64,000 bases of DNA, from the NCBI RefSeq assembly GCF_030250645.1, contig NZ_JASSVS010000002.1:310001-374000 (forward strand). The letters run 5' to 3'. Below, one piece after another: positions 38,206 to 46,680 of the stretch (positions are counted from its first letter, which is position 1; every line of letters starts with the position of its first letter). Both the position numbers and the translations under genes were made by a program. Below the pieces are notes generated by a model. It had not been told where the DNA came from, searched no databases, and worked only from the letters and a program-made list of their open reading frames with translations. Source of the DNA: Marinobacter azerbaijanicus (GTDB taxonomy: Bacteria; Pseudomonadota; Gammaproteobacteria; Pseudomonadales; Oleiphilaceae).

Positions 38206-40222
38206 TACCTCCAGACAGCCGGCCCCGCGCTTTGCCATTCCCGCAAAACTGCCCGTGGCGACGGTCCTTCTCTGGTTCGGGGCCCTGACTGCAAGCTCTG
38301 CCCCCTGGTTCGGCCAACTGGATGCCGGCGCGCTGATCTCTGCCTTCTGGACCTTTGACCCGGACAACTATTCGTCGGTACTGGCCCACTACAGCTGGGC
38401 GCCCCGTGTCTCCATCGCCATCCTGATCGGGTGCGGTCTGGGACTGGCCGGCGGTGTTACACAACAGGTGCTGGGAAATCCGCTGGCCTCCCCCACTACC
38501 CTGGGCGTAGAGGCCGGTGGCCAGTTCGGTGTCACTGTTGCCACGCTATTTGCTCCGGGGCTACTGGCATTCAGCCCGGATCTGGCAGCCATTGCCGGTG
38601 GCCTGCTGGCAATCGGAATGGTGATTGCACTGACCTGGAGGTTGGGTTTTTCTCCAGTGACCGTCATTCTGGCGGGGCTGGTCATCACTTTCTTCCTGGG
38701 CGCCATGAACATGGCATTCCTGCTACTCAAAGGTGAATGGCTGGGCAATCTCTTTATCTGGGGTGCAGGCTCGCTGGTTCAGAACAACTGGGGCCCGTTT
38801 CTGGAGCTGTGGCCCCGGGTGTTGGTACTGGCCGCTCTGATGTTGCTATTGATGCGGCCGCTGCAATTGCTGCAACTGGGGCAGACATCCGCCAGCTCCC
38901 TCGGCGCCAGCGTCGGACTTATTCGTGCACTGGCATTGTTTCTGGTGGTTCTGATGACGTCCACAGTAGTCAGCCGGGTTGGCGTGGTAGCCTTTGTGGG
39001 CCTGGCAGCGCCAGTACTGGCCCGACTGCTTGGTGCCCGCACCCTGGGTAGCCGTTTATTGTGGAGCACCCTGATGGGCGGCGGGTTACTGCTGCTGGCG
39101 GATACCCTGGCACATTGGGCTTCCACCTGGGGCGATGGTTCACTGGTGCCTACCGGAACCACCACCGCGCTGATCGGCGGCCCAGTCATCCTGCTGGCGC
39201 TTCAGAGTTTCAGGAACACCCATCATATGCCGGGACAGGAATCCAGCCCGGCAGGTTTTCTGCCCAAACGCCGCTCCCCCCTGGTTGTTTCCTGCATCGT
39301 CGTTGCACTGCTTGTGGCCACGGTGGTTGTTTCCATGGGCTGGGCTCCGGGACTGGAAAGCTGGCACTGGACGACGATAACCCAATGGGACGAGGCCTGG
39401 GTTTGGCGCGGCCCGCGGTTGCTGGCGTCCATACTCGCCGGCGTCGCGCTGGGGCTGGCCGGTACGCTGATTCAGAGGATGACAGGAAACCCCATGGGCA
39501 GCCCGGAAATGCTGGGCATCAGCGGTGGTGCTGCCCTGGTCATGGTATTGATTGTGCTCTCGGGAGCTGAAGTTAGCCGGGTTGGCCAACTGGGCGCCGC
39601 CACCCTTGGGGCCGCTGGTGCCCTGGGGTTACTGATTCTGCTCGCCCGCAAACACCGGTTCGCCGGCAACCAGCTTCTGCTTGGGGGCCTGGCCCTGTAT
39701 GTCTTCATGGACGCCGGACTACGGCTGGTAATGGCCTCTGGCGGTACCGTGGCCTCGCAACTGCTGAACTGGATGTACGGTTCTACCTGGCTGGTCTCAG
39801 AGAGTGAGGCCTTCGGCCTGACGGGTTTCATGGTGCTGGTCTGCGGCCTGTTGCTGTTGATTGTGCGGCCGCTGACCATTCTGCCCCTGGGTGACACCGC
39901 TGCCTCTTCCCTTGGGCTGCCGGTTGCCAGAGCACGCCTGCTGTTGCTGTTTCTGGCAGCGCTGCTTACCGCCTCTGCCACGGTGGTGATTGGCCCATTG
40001 AGCTTTGTAGGATTGATTGCACCACACCTGGCTCGGGTACTGGGGCAGCAGACCGTGGGCCGACAAATGATTGTGGCAGCGCTGGTGGGTGGCCTTCTGC
40101 TCGCTGTGGCGGATTTCCTGTCACGGGTTGTGGTGTTTCCCAACCAGTTGCCCGCTGGCCTGCTGGCTGCGCTGGTAGGCGGCATCTATTTCCTGTGGGG
40201 ATTGAGCCGCCATGGCCGATAG
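38195..40222 (+). CDS. fhuB: Ferric-siderophore permease, double-length
   Basis: A 675-residue inner-membrane permease made of two homologous FecCD halves in one chain (about residues 1-340 and 345-675). Each has the RxPR...GxxLGxAGxxxQ block (APRVSIAILIGCGLGLAGGVTQQVLGNPLASP, and GPRLLASILAGVALGLAGTLIQRM) and a VxFVGLxxPHxxR coupling loop (VAFVGLAAPVLARLLG, and LSFVGLIAPHLARVLG). The fused arrangement is that of E. coli FhuB (660). About 20 membrane segments. Confidence 0.93.
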   Translation: MFADTSRQPAPRFAIPAKLPVATVLLWFGALTASSAPWFGQLDAGALISAFWTFDPDNYSSVLAHYSWAPRVSIAILIGCGLGLAGGVTQQVLGNPLASPTTLGVEAGGQFGVTVATLFAPGLLAFSPDLAAIAGGLLAIGMVIALTWRLGFSPVTVILAGLVITFFLGAMNMAFLLLKGEWLGNLFIWGAGSLVQNNWGPFLELWPRVLVLAALMLLLMRPLQLLQLGQTSASSLGASVGLIRALALFLVVLMTSTVVSRVGVVAFVGLAAPVLARLLGARTLGSRLLWSTLMGGGLLLLADTLAHWASTWGDGSLVPTGTTTALIGGPVILLALQSFRNTHHMPGQESSPAGFLPKRRSPLVVSCIVVALLVATVVVSMGWAPGLESWHWTTITQWDEAWVWRGPRLLASILAGVALGLAGTLIQRMTGNPMGSPEMLGISGGAALVMVLIVLSGAEVSRVGQLGAATLGAAGALGLLILLARKHRFAGNQLLLGGLALYVFMDAGLRLVMASGGTVASQLLNWMYGSTWLVSESEAFGLTGFMVLVCGLLLLIVRPLTILPLGDTAASSLGLPVARARLLLLFLAALLTASATVVIGPLSFVGLIAPHLARVLGQQTVGRQMIVAALVGGLLLAVADFLSRVVVFPNQLPAGLLAALVGGIYFLWGLSRHGR

Positions 40223-41033
40223 TGAGCACCCCTGCGCCAGGGGCGCCTGGGCCGAACGCTACGCCCGGCTCCTGGAGTCATCCGGGCTGGACCGGGACGC
40301 CATTCTTACCCAGGCTCTTCAGCCCTCCTGCCATGACCACCGTGGCCTCTTTTCTCTGGCGCACTGTCTGCAGGAACCGGCGCTACTCATCGAACAGGTG
40401 AAGTGCGATTACCCGCACGCCGCAGATTCCCGCGCAATCCGGGCCCAGGTTTCCGTGCTTCAACAGGATCTGGCGCTAAACGTTATTGCCCCACTAACAT
40501 TGAGGCTGTTCCTGGATGGCCAGGCTCCCCTGCCCGATCCCCGCCATGTCTTTCTTGCCCCTGCGGGGTGTGGAGAGGCAGCCACCTCACGCTGGTTCCG
40601 GATGCCAGGAGCGCACGCCGCCAATGAAGACGAGTTTGTACAGTCACTCGGAAAGCAGACGAGTGACTGGTATCCCGTATTCAGGCAAAAACTGGGGGTT
40701 AGCCCTGGAGCCTACTGGAGCAGTATCGGGCTTGGGCTGGGTGCGCCATTCTCGGCAGTGTGGAATCTTGCAGAGCCTGCGGCCGTATGTGATCTGGCGC
40801 AACGCTGGCTCGGGGAGTTCAGCAACGATGCCAACCAGTTCATCGACTGGATTCCGGCGGTGTTCGGTGGGCAGACCACAGCCATTCCGCAACGGAAGGG
40901 ATGCTGCCTGAAGTATCTGTTACCCGAGGGTGGTTATTGCGGCACCTGTGGTGTCTATCGCAAGGAGCGACTGGACGCCCTCAGGCACCAACAGCCAGAC
41001 CCAGGGCCAGGCCAATGGCAACCAGGCCGATGA
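40212..41033 (+). CDS. fhuF: Ferric-siderophore reductase (FhuF-like, [2Fe-2S])
   Basis: A 273-residue protein whose C-terminus has C-C-x10-C-x2-C (CCLKYLLPEGGYCGTC), the unusual [2Fe-2S] ligand set of FhuF. The family reduces ferric to ferrous iron in imported hydroxamate siderophores in the cytosol. Overlaps fhuB by 11 bp. Its last 53 bp overlap the antisense gene for a small membrane peptide (40981-41091). Confidence 0.88.
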   Translation: MADSEHPCARGAWAERYARLLESSGLDRDAILTQALQPSCHDHRGLFSLAHCLQEPALLIEQVKCDYPHAADSRAIRAQVSVLQQDLALNVIAPLTLRLFLDGQAPLPDPRHVFLAPAGCGEAATSRWFRMPGAHAANEDEFVQSLGKQTSDWYPVFRQKLGVSPGAYWSSIGLGLGAPFSAVWNLAEPAAVCDLAQRWLGEFSNDANQFIDWIPAVFGGQTTAIPQRKGCCLKYLLPEGGYCGTCGVYRKERLDALRHQQPDPGPGQWQPGR

Positions 41034-41091
41034 CCGCGCCGGCACCTGCAGCCAGCTTTAGTCCTTCAATCATTTCCTGTTCGGGCGTCAT
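40981..41091 (-). CDS. Small membrane peptide (36 residues) downstream of the receptor
   Basis: An ATG at 41091 behind a very strong GGGAGGAAAAGGA ribosome site opens a 36-codon frame. The first 13 residues are polar (MTPEQEMIEGLKL), then comes one 23-residue hydrophobic, glycine/alanine-rich helix to the stop at 40981. It reads as a single-pass inner-membrane peptide. It lies 61 bp after the TonB receptor stop, on the same strand, so it is probably the second gene of a Fur-controlled receptor operon, and it overlaps the 3' end of fhuF antisense. I recognise no family. Not a shadow ORF: the ribosome site and membrane pattern are independent signs of coding. Confidence 0.6.
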   Translation of the reverse strand: MTPEQEMIEGLKLAAGAGAVIGLVAIGLALGLAVGA

Positions 41092-41118
41092 TCCTTTTCC
41101 TCCCTTTTACCGTTAATA

Positions 41119-41142
41119 GGGGCGGGAGTCATTTCCCGCCCC
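41119..41142. promoter_or_regulatory. Strong hairpin between receptor gene and small peptide gene
   Basis: GGGGCGGGA (41119) and TCCCGCCCC (41134) form a perfect 9-bp GC stem with a 6-nt loop. No T run follows on either strand, so it is more likely an mRNA-stabilising or attenuating hairpin than a full terminator. It sits 10 bp past the receptor stop and 28 bp before the peptide start. Confidence 0.55.
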
Positions 41143-41152
41143 CTGCTCCGGG

Positions 41153-43330
41153 TCAGTAGACCCAGGATACCGTCAGGCTGGCATTCGCCGGGGCTCCGTA
41201 GAAGCCCTGGGCAGAAGCGCCAAACTTCTTGAGACTCTCGATGTATTTTTCATCGGTTACGTTGTTCACGTTGAGGGTGGCGTTCCAGTCACGGGCGAAA
41301 TCGTAGCTGGCCATCACATCCACCACCGCGTAGCTCTCCTGCTCGGTGACGATGGTGGCTCCGGCATTTGGCCCAGTGGTGGCAACACCCTGCTCCTGGC
41401 TGATGGACGACTGCCAGCGTACCTTGCTGCCGACTTCCAGACCTTCAACGCCCGGCACTTTCCAGGTTCCCCTTAGCTGCGCCAGGTGCTCTGGCACAAA
41501 GGACTTGGCGGAATTGCCATCGGTGTCTTCGATGTTCACGTAGGTGTAACCAGCGAACAGTTGGATCCGGTCGGTAACGTCACCCACAAATTCAAGCTCA
41601 ACACCCTCGCTCTGAAGACCGTCGATGCCACGGTAGTACGGATCCGCGGTGCCAGGGAATGTGCCGGCGGCCTCTGCCACGTTCTGCTGCTCAGTCTGGA
41701 ACAGGGCAATGGTGGTGTTGACACGGTCATCCGCGAACTCGCTCTTGAGGCCCAGCTCGTAGTTAACGCCGTCGATCGGGTCCAGCCGGTCGCGGTTGAT
41801 GTCCAGTTCGGTTTGCGGGGTAAAGATCTCGGTGTAACTCGCATAAACCGAATGGTCGTCGTTCAGATCGTAGATCAGCCCCGCGTAGGGTGTTTCAACC
41901 GCATCGTAGCTGGTTGTTTTCTCTGTGCCGTAGCTGGTGCCCTTGTTATCAAGCCAGGTCAGACGAACACCGGTAATGGCTGTCAGGTCGTCAGTCAATG
42001 TCCAGCGTGCAGCGGCGTAGGTTGAAGTCTCACGATCCGTCCAGTCGGATCCGCTAACGCCGTTATCGAAGGTCGGCCGGGGGTAATTGCCATCCCATTC
42101 ATTCAGCGGCGGAAGAGGGTTACCAATGCCCTGGCCAAAGCGGGACTCATCCACTGTTTCTGAGCGGGACCAGGTTGCACCCAACACCAGTTCGTGGGTG
42201 CGGCTGGCCAGGTTGAAGGGGCCGGTTGCGTAGGCGTCCACCACCCACTGCTCAACATTGAGGTCATACTGGCTTGGGTAGGCCATCAAGCCTTCACCGG
42301 TCTGGGGGTCCGGGGTACCAAACTGGTAGAACAGCTCCGATTCGCTGTCATTTTCCAGCCGGAATACTGTGCCCTTGGCCTGCCAGCCGCCAGCCAGTTC
42401 CTGTTGCAGTTCCACAAAACTGTTGTGCTGGGTGTTATCCCAGTAGGACCAGTCCGAGGCCGTACTGGTGGACCGCGCAAAATCTGTTGCGGTGCCATCG
42501 GTAAAGAACAGGGGCAAGGCACCCCAGAGCGGGCTGTCGGTATCCGAGGTCTGGATGGAGTGGCCCAGTGTCAGCAGCGTTGTGTCCGTCAGGTCGGCTT
42601 CGAGGACGCCGTAGAACATCTGCTTCTCGTTGCTGTAGCGGTCCAGGTAAGAATCCTTGTCTTCGTAACCGGCAACTACGCGGCCACGCACCGCTCCGGA
42701 TTCAGACACTGCACCGGACACATCCCCGACGATACGCTTCTTGTCCCATGAGCCACCGGTAACCGCCACTGACGCGTTGGTTTCTGCGGTAGGGCGTTTG
42801 CGGATGAAGTTAACGGTTGCCGAGGGGTTACCGGACCCCGTCATCAGGCCATTGGCGCCGCGCACTACCTCAACCCGGTCAAAGAATGCGGTGTCCAACT
42901 CGCCCTGTACGTTATCGTACACCGCCGGCAGGCCGACGCCGTCATACTGGAAGTTGTTGATATCAAAACCGCGGGATGTGTAGTAGGTGCGGTCAGTCTC
43001 AACCGACTCCACTGTCACCCCGGTGGTTCCCTCCAGAACATCGTTTATATCGTTCTGCGCGAAATCGTCCATCTGCTCGCGCGTGATCACGGTTACTGCC
43101 TGCGGCGTTTCCCGATGACCGAGTTCCATCTTCATGGAGGTTGTGGTTGCACCGCTGGTGTAACTGCCAGTGGACTCAGAGGAGACCTGGCTGCGGTCGG
43201 CGGATACATCAAGCGCTTCCAGTGTCGTGGGTCCGCTTTCCTGGGCGGCCACGAAGCCAGGCAGGGTGGCACAGACGATGGCAGTGAACAGCGCATTACG
43301 GCGGAACGTGGGGACCGAAGTTCGGGACAT
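41153..43330 (-). CDS. TonB-dependent ferric-siderophore receptor (FhuE/FpvA type)
   Basis: A 725-residue outer-membrane receptor. Signal peptide residues 1-29 (ending FVAA-QES), a TonB-box-like ALDVSA stretch, then the plug domain (ETPQAVTVITREQMDDF, DVLEGTTGVTVES, DRVEVVRGANGLMTGSGNPSATVNFIRKRP), then a 22-strand barrel ending in the aromatic SLTVSWVY. The plug resembles receptors for coprogen, rhodotorulate or pyoverdine; the ligand is not certain. The start at 43330 (MSRTSVP) has GGAGAGAAAG just upstream and matches the signal peptide; the frame is open to 43411. It faces the fhu operon, so both halves of the uptake route are adjacent. Confidence 0.92.
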   Translation of the reverse strand: MSRTSVPTFRRNALFTAIVCATLPGFVAAQESGPTTLEALDVSADRSQVSSESTGSYTSGATTTSMKMELGHRETPQAVTVITREQMDDFAQNDINDVLEGTTGVTVESVETDRTYYTSRGFDINNFQYDGVGLPAVYDNVQGELDTAFFDRVEVVRGANGLMTGSGNPSATVNFIRKRPTAETNASVAVTGGSWDKKRIVGDVSGAVSESGAVRGRVVAGYEDKDSYLDRYSNEKQMFYGVLEADLTDTTLLTLGHSIQTSDTDSPLWGALPLFFTDGTATDFARSTSTASDWSYWDNTQHNSFVELQQELAGGWQAKGTVFRLENDSESELFYQFGTPDPQTGEGLMAYPSQYDLNVEQWVVDAYATGPFNLASRTHELVLGATWSRSETVDESRFGQGIGNPLPPLNEWDGNYPRPTFDNGVSGSDWTDRETSTYAAARWTLTDDLTAITGVRLTWLDNKGTSYGTEKTTSYDAVETPYAGLIYDLNDDHSVYASYTEIFTPQTELDINRDRLDPIDGVNYELGLKSEFADDRVNTTIALFQTEQQNVAEAAGTFPGTADPYYRGIDGLQSEGVELEFVGDVTDRIQLFAGYTYVNIEDTDGNSAKSFVPEHLAQLRGTWKVPGVEGLEVGSKVRWQSSISQEQGVATTGPNAGATIVTEQESYAVVDVMASYDFARDWNATLNVNNVTDEKYIESLKKFGASAQGFYGAPANASLTVSWVY

Positions 43331-43384
43331 CTTTCTCTCCGTTTCAGGGTTTATTGAATGCAGTAAATCTGGTTCGCACATCTT

Positions 43385-43400
43385 AATACGAATCATTATT
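43385..43400. promoter_or_regulatory. Fur box of the receptor gene
   Basis: AATACGAATCATTATT matches AATGAGAATCATTATT at 14 of 16 positions. It is 55-70 bp upstream of the receptor start codon. Confidence 0.78.
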
Positions 43401-43544
43401 GTTTGAAACATTAATTAGGTATTGCGAGCGTTTTTTGTTTGATCCACTTTTGTTGTGGAACAGGATTTTTCGTCGGCTCCCACTCCAACTGCTATCCTCA
43501 TACATCAACAAGGCACTGAACGACGGCGCTACAAGGGGGGCTCC

Positions 43545-44669
43545 ATGCATACCTGCAGACACCTGATCATTGGCATCAGCCTTGTCCTGGTTTCCGCAAT
43601 GGCCATCGCGGAACAGACCTTTTCCTCGGACAAGGCGGATTTTCGGCTGGACACTGTCGCCCGGAACCTTGAACACCCCTGGAGCCTGGCGTTCCTTCCC
43701 GATGGTTCCCAACTGGTAACCGAACGCGAGGGCCGGCTGCGCCGCATTGAGAACGGAGTCCTGCAGGAGAAGCCCATTTCCGGGGTACCCGAGCTGGTGG
43801 TTTCAGGCCAGGGTGGCCTGCTGGATGTCATCCTTCACCCGGATTTTGAGTCCAACCACACCCTGTTTCTCAGTTATGCTCACAAGGTAAGCCGCAAAGG
43901 CATGACCACACGGGTGGCAAGGGCGAAGCTGGATGGCAACCAGTTATCCGACGTGGAAGTGATCTTCGAAGCCCTACCCCGTGGCGCCACAAGTCGCCAC
44001 TTCGCAGGCCGTATGGAATTCGACCGCGATGGCAACCTGTACATTGCGGTGGGCGACCGGGGCGAAATGGATCGTGCCCAGGCAACTGATGACGATGCCG
44101 GTGGTGTGCATCGCCTGACCACCGACGGAGAGCCGGCTCCCGGTAACCCGTTCATCGATGAACCATCGGTAAATGACACTTTTTTTACCTACGGCAACCG
44201 CAACATCCAGGGCATGACCATTCATCCGGAAACCGGAGAGATATGGAGCCACGAGCATGGGCCCAAGGGTGGCGACGAAATCAACATCATCCGTGCGGGT
44301 AACAATTACGGCTGGCCGGACGTCACATACGGTATCGACTATTCCGGGGTACCAATTACTGACAAGACCACCATGGAAGGCGTAACCGACCCGCTCCACT
44401 ACTGGGATCCGTCCATTGCGCCCTCCGGCATGGCATTCTACACCGGCAACAGGTTTCCCCAATGGCAGGGCGACCTGTTTGTGGGGGCACTGAAGATGCG
44501 GAAGCTGGTACGCCTGAAAATTGAAAACGGGGAGGTCAGGGAAGAAGAGGATCTTCTGGAAGACCTGGGGGAACGTATCCGCGATGTACGAATGGGGCCT
44601 GATGGCGTCCTGTGGTTGCTGACGGATCACTCCAACGGCAAGGTTTACCGAATTCTACCTGCGGAGTGA
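43545..44669 (+). CDS. PQQ-dependent sugar dehydrogenase (YliI/GDH-B-like)
   Basis: A 374-residue exported soluble beta-propeller. Signal peptide residues 1-24 (AMAIA-EQ). Blade motifs include HPWSLAFLPDG, LLDVILHPDFESNHTLFLSY, RFAGRMEFDRDGNLYIAVGDRG-like text and YGNRNIQGMTIHPETGEIWSHEHGPKGGDEIN. The family oxidises aldoses at C1 with PQQ and calcium in the periplasm. Catalytic His and Arg positions appear present (SRHFAGR, HEHGP). No PQQ synthesis genes are in the window. ATG at 43545 fits the signal peptide; the frame is open to 43455. Confidence 0.87.
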   Translation: MHTCRHLIIGISLVLVSAMAIAEQTFSSDKADFRLDTVARNLEHPWSLAFLPDGSQLVTEREGRLRRIENGVLQEKPISGVPELVVSGQGGLLDVILHPDFESNHTLFLSYAHKVSRKGMTTRVARAKLDGNQLSDVEVIFEALPRGATSRHFAGRMEFDRDGNLYIAVGDRGEMDRAQATDDDAGGVHRLTTDGEPAPGNPFIDEPSVNDTFFTYGNRNIQGMTIHPETGEIWSHEHGPKGGDEINIIRAGNNYGWPDVTYGIDYSGVPITDKTTMEGVTDPLHYWDPSIAPSGMAFYTGNRFPQWQGDLFVGALKMRKLVRLKIENGEVREEEDLLEDLGERIRDVRMGPDGVLWLLTDHSNGKVYRILPAE

Positions 44670-44679
44670 TTACGCGCTG

Positions 44680-45093
44680 TCAGTTCGGGTCGTTAGTCCT
44701 TTCGGTTTTATCAAACTGGGGAATATCGTCGGTGATGGTGAACCAGTCGGACTTGGAACCGACGTAAACATGTGAGGCCGGCCCCTTCCCCAGGGGCTCA
44801 TTGACCATACCGATCCGCAGGCGCAATATACCTGGAATGGCATCCACCCGGCTGTATAACTGGCTGCCACAACGGGGGCAGAAGCCGCGGAACTTACCGG
44901 GCCGGGATTCGTATTCACGGATCAGTTCTTCACCCGCCGTGAAACGGGTACGGATTTTCTGTATTGGCGCGCTGGCGGAAAAGGCACTGCCGTGGGCGCG
45001 TCGGCACTGACTGCAATGGCATAGGGCTATGGGCCCCAGCGGGCCGTCGTATTCCAGCTTGATATCGCCGCAAAGGCATTGCCCTGTCAGCAT
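44680..45093 (-). CDS. GFA-family zinc protein (DUF636)
   Basis: A 137-residue Gfa-fold protein: CLCGDIK, CHCSQCRRAHGSAF and CPRCGSQL give the Zn-binding cysteine clusters. Named for glutathione-dependent formaldehyde-activating enzyme, but most members have no proven activity. No formaldehyde dehydrogenase is adjacent. Convergent with the sugar dehydrogenase. Confidence 0.85.
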   Translation of the reverse strand: MLTGQCLCGDIKLEYDGPLGPIALCHCSQCRRAHGSAFSASAPIQKIRTRFTAGEELIREYESRPGKFRGFCPRCGSQLYSRVDAIPGILRLRIGMVNEPLGKGPASHVYVGSKSDWFTITDDIPQFDKTERTNDPN

Positions 45094-45215
45094 GTTTTGA
45101 CCTCGATGATTAGTCCGCTTGCCGTATTCTCAGGCGGTATGATAACCACCCGCCACTTGAAGAACCAGCGGGCGAGCACCACGTACAAGTCAGAGCGTTC
45201 GCAAAGGAGGACACT

Positions 45216-46025
45216 ATGGCATTGAGCACACTTCCGAAAATTGGTATGGGCACGTTCCGCCTGAAAGGCAATGATGCAAGAGACGCGGTCAAAAGCGCCC
45301 TTTCACTCGGTTACCGGCATATCGATACGGCCCAGATGTATGAAAATGAATCCGAAGTGGGCGATGGCATTACCTCCAGCGGCATTCCGCGGCGTGAGAT
45401 CTTCCTGACCACCAAAATCTGGTATGAGCAGCTTCATCGGAGTGACCTGATCAACAGCTTACACGACAGCCTGGCGCGACTGAAAACCGACCATGTGGAT
45501 CTCACTCTCATCCACTGGCCCTCGCCAGGCGACGAAGTACCCATGGAGGAATACCTTGGTGCCCTGCGCGACGCACAGCGCGAGGGTCTGACAACACACA
45601 TCGGCATCTCCAACTTCACCTGCGCCCAGATGGACAGAGCAAAAGAGATACTGGGTGATACGCCCATTCTTACCAACCAGGTGGAGGTTCATCCCTTCCT
45701 CGCCAACCGCAAGGTGGTGGACCATGCGCAGAACCTGGGCATTACTGTCACAGGCTACATGCCCCTTGCCGTGGGAAAGGTGATGGAAGATGAAACCCTG
45801 ATCCGGATCGGCGAAGAGCACAATGCCTCGCCGGCACAGATTGCCCTGGCCTGGGTTGCATCCCGTGGGGTGGTACCCATCCCCTCATCAACACGTCCGC
45901 AGCACCAGAAAGCCAACCTGGATGCACTCAACATCACGCTCAGCGCCAGCGAAATCGCAGAAATAGACAGGCTGGACCGCAACGAGCGTATTGCTAACCC
46001 CGATTTTGCACCGGCCTGGGACTGA
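45216..46025 (+). CDS. Aldo/keto reductase (AKR3/5-like)
   Basis: A 269-residue TIM-barrel NAD(P)H reductase with the AKR tetrad: D in GYRHIDTAQMYENE, the following Tyr, K in LTTKIWYEQ and H in LIHWPSP. The cofactor region PIPSSTRPQHQKANL is in place. Reduces aldehydes such as 2,5-diketogluconate or methylglyoxal-type carbonyls; substrate unknown. Its last 32 bp overlap the convergent DUF6064 gene. ATG at 45216 after AAAGGAGG. Confidence 0.88.
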   Translation: MALSTLPKIGMGTFRLKGNDARDAVKSALSLGYRHIDTAQMYENESEVGDGITSSGIPRREIFLTTKIWYEQLHRSDLINSLHDSLARLKTDHVDLTLIHWPSPGDEVPMEEYLGALRDAQREGLTTHIGISNFTCAQMDRAKEILGDTPILTNQVEVHPFLANRKVVDHAQNLGITVTGYMPLAVGKVMEDETLIRIGEEHNASPAQIALAWVASRGVVPIPSSTRPQHQKANLDALNITLSASEIAEIDRLDRNERIANPDFAPAWD

Positions 46026-46680
46026 ACCAGAACCCGGCAACTGTCAGGACCAATGTGGCAGCCGGGAGCAGAACCATCAGACGTGTACCAAGAGTCCACA
46101 GGGTTGCCGCACTGAACAGCGCCCACAGCAGGGGCAACAGCAAAAACAGCCAACGCACCCGCCTGGGTAACAGCAGCATGCAGGGTATGGATGCGGCAAC
46201 TGTCAGGTCGGGCGTGACTCCAAAAAGCGCCACCGCCTTCCAGTTGCCTGACTGCCCCACCACCAACAGGGGCAGCAGTGCCGTCAGCGCAAACCAGCCA
46301 ACGCCTGCCTTCCACCGGCTTTCCGGCGCTACGCAGGTTCCGTCCCAGGGCCACACCAGGGCTGCCACCGTCAACAGCGCGGCTTGCAGGATGAAGGCCC
46401 AGCCAAACCAGTCAGCCGGGGTATTGATGGGCCCATAATACGCCATCAGGAAACCGGCACCGCTCCACATCCAGGCGAGCGCGAGAAGCAGCAGAACGCC
46501 ACGCTTGGCCATCGTGTCGCCGCGCACCAGTAACGCGGCGATCAGTACCATCATCACAATCGCCAGGCCTTGCCAGGGCCAGAGATCCTGGTTGATACGC
46601 ACAAAGAGTCGGAGAAACACCTCCGGCCCGAACATCAGAAAGTCCGACAGTGAATAGCTGGACCAGTCCGTATCAGTCAT
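45994..46680 (-). CDS. DUF6064-like polytopic membrane protein
   Basis: A 228-residue protein with six to seven hydrophobic segments and the start SYSLSDFLMFGPEVFLRLF seen in DUF6064 proteins. Function unknown. The 3' end overlaps the convergent AKR gene by 32 bp. Its ATG overlaps the stop of the upstream Tat-type AKR gene by 4 bp, indicating coupled translation. Confidence 0.75.
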   Translation of the reverse strand: MTDTDWSSYSLSDFLMFGPEVFLRLFVRINQDLWPWQGLAIVMMVLIAALLVRGDTMAKRGVLLLLALAWMWSGAGFLMAYYGPINTPADWFGWAFILQAALLTVAALVWPWDGTCVAPESRWKAGVGWFALTALLPLLVVGQSGNWKAVALFGVTPDLTVAASIPCMLLLPRRVRWLFLLLPLLWALFSAATLWTLGTRLMVLLPAATLVLTVAGFWFSPRPVQNRG

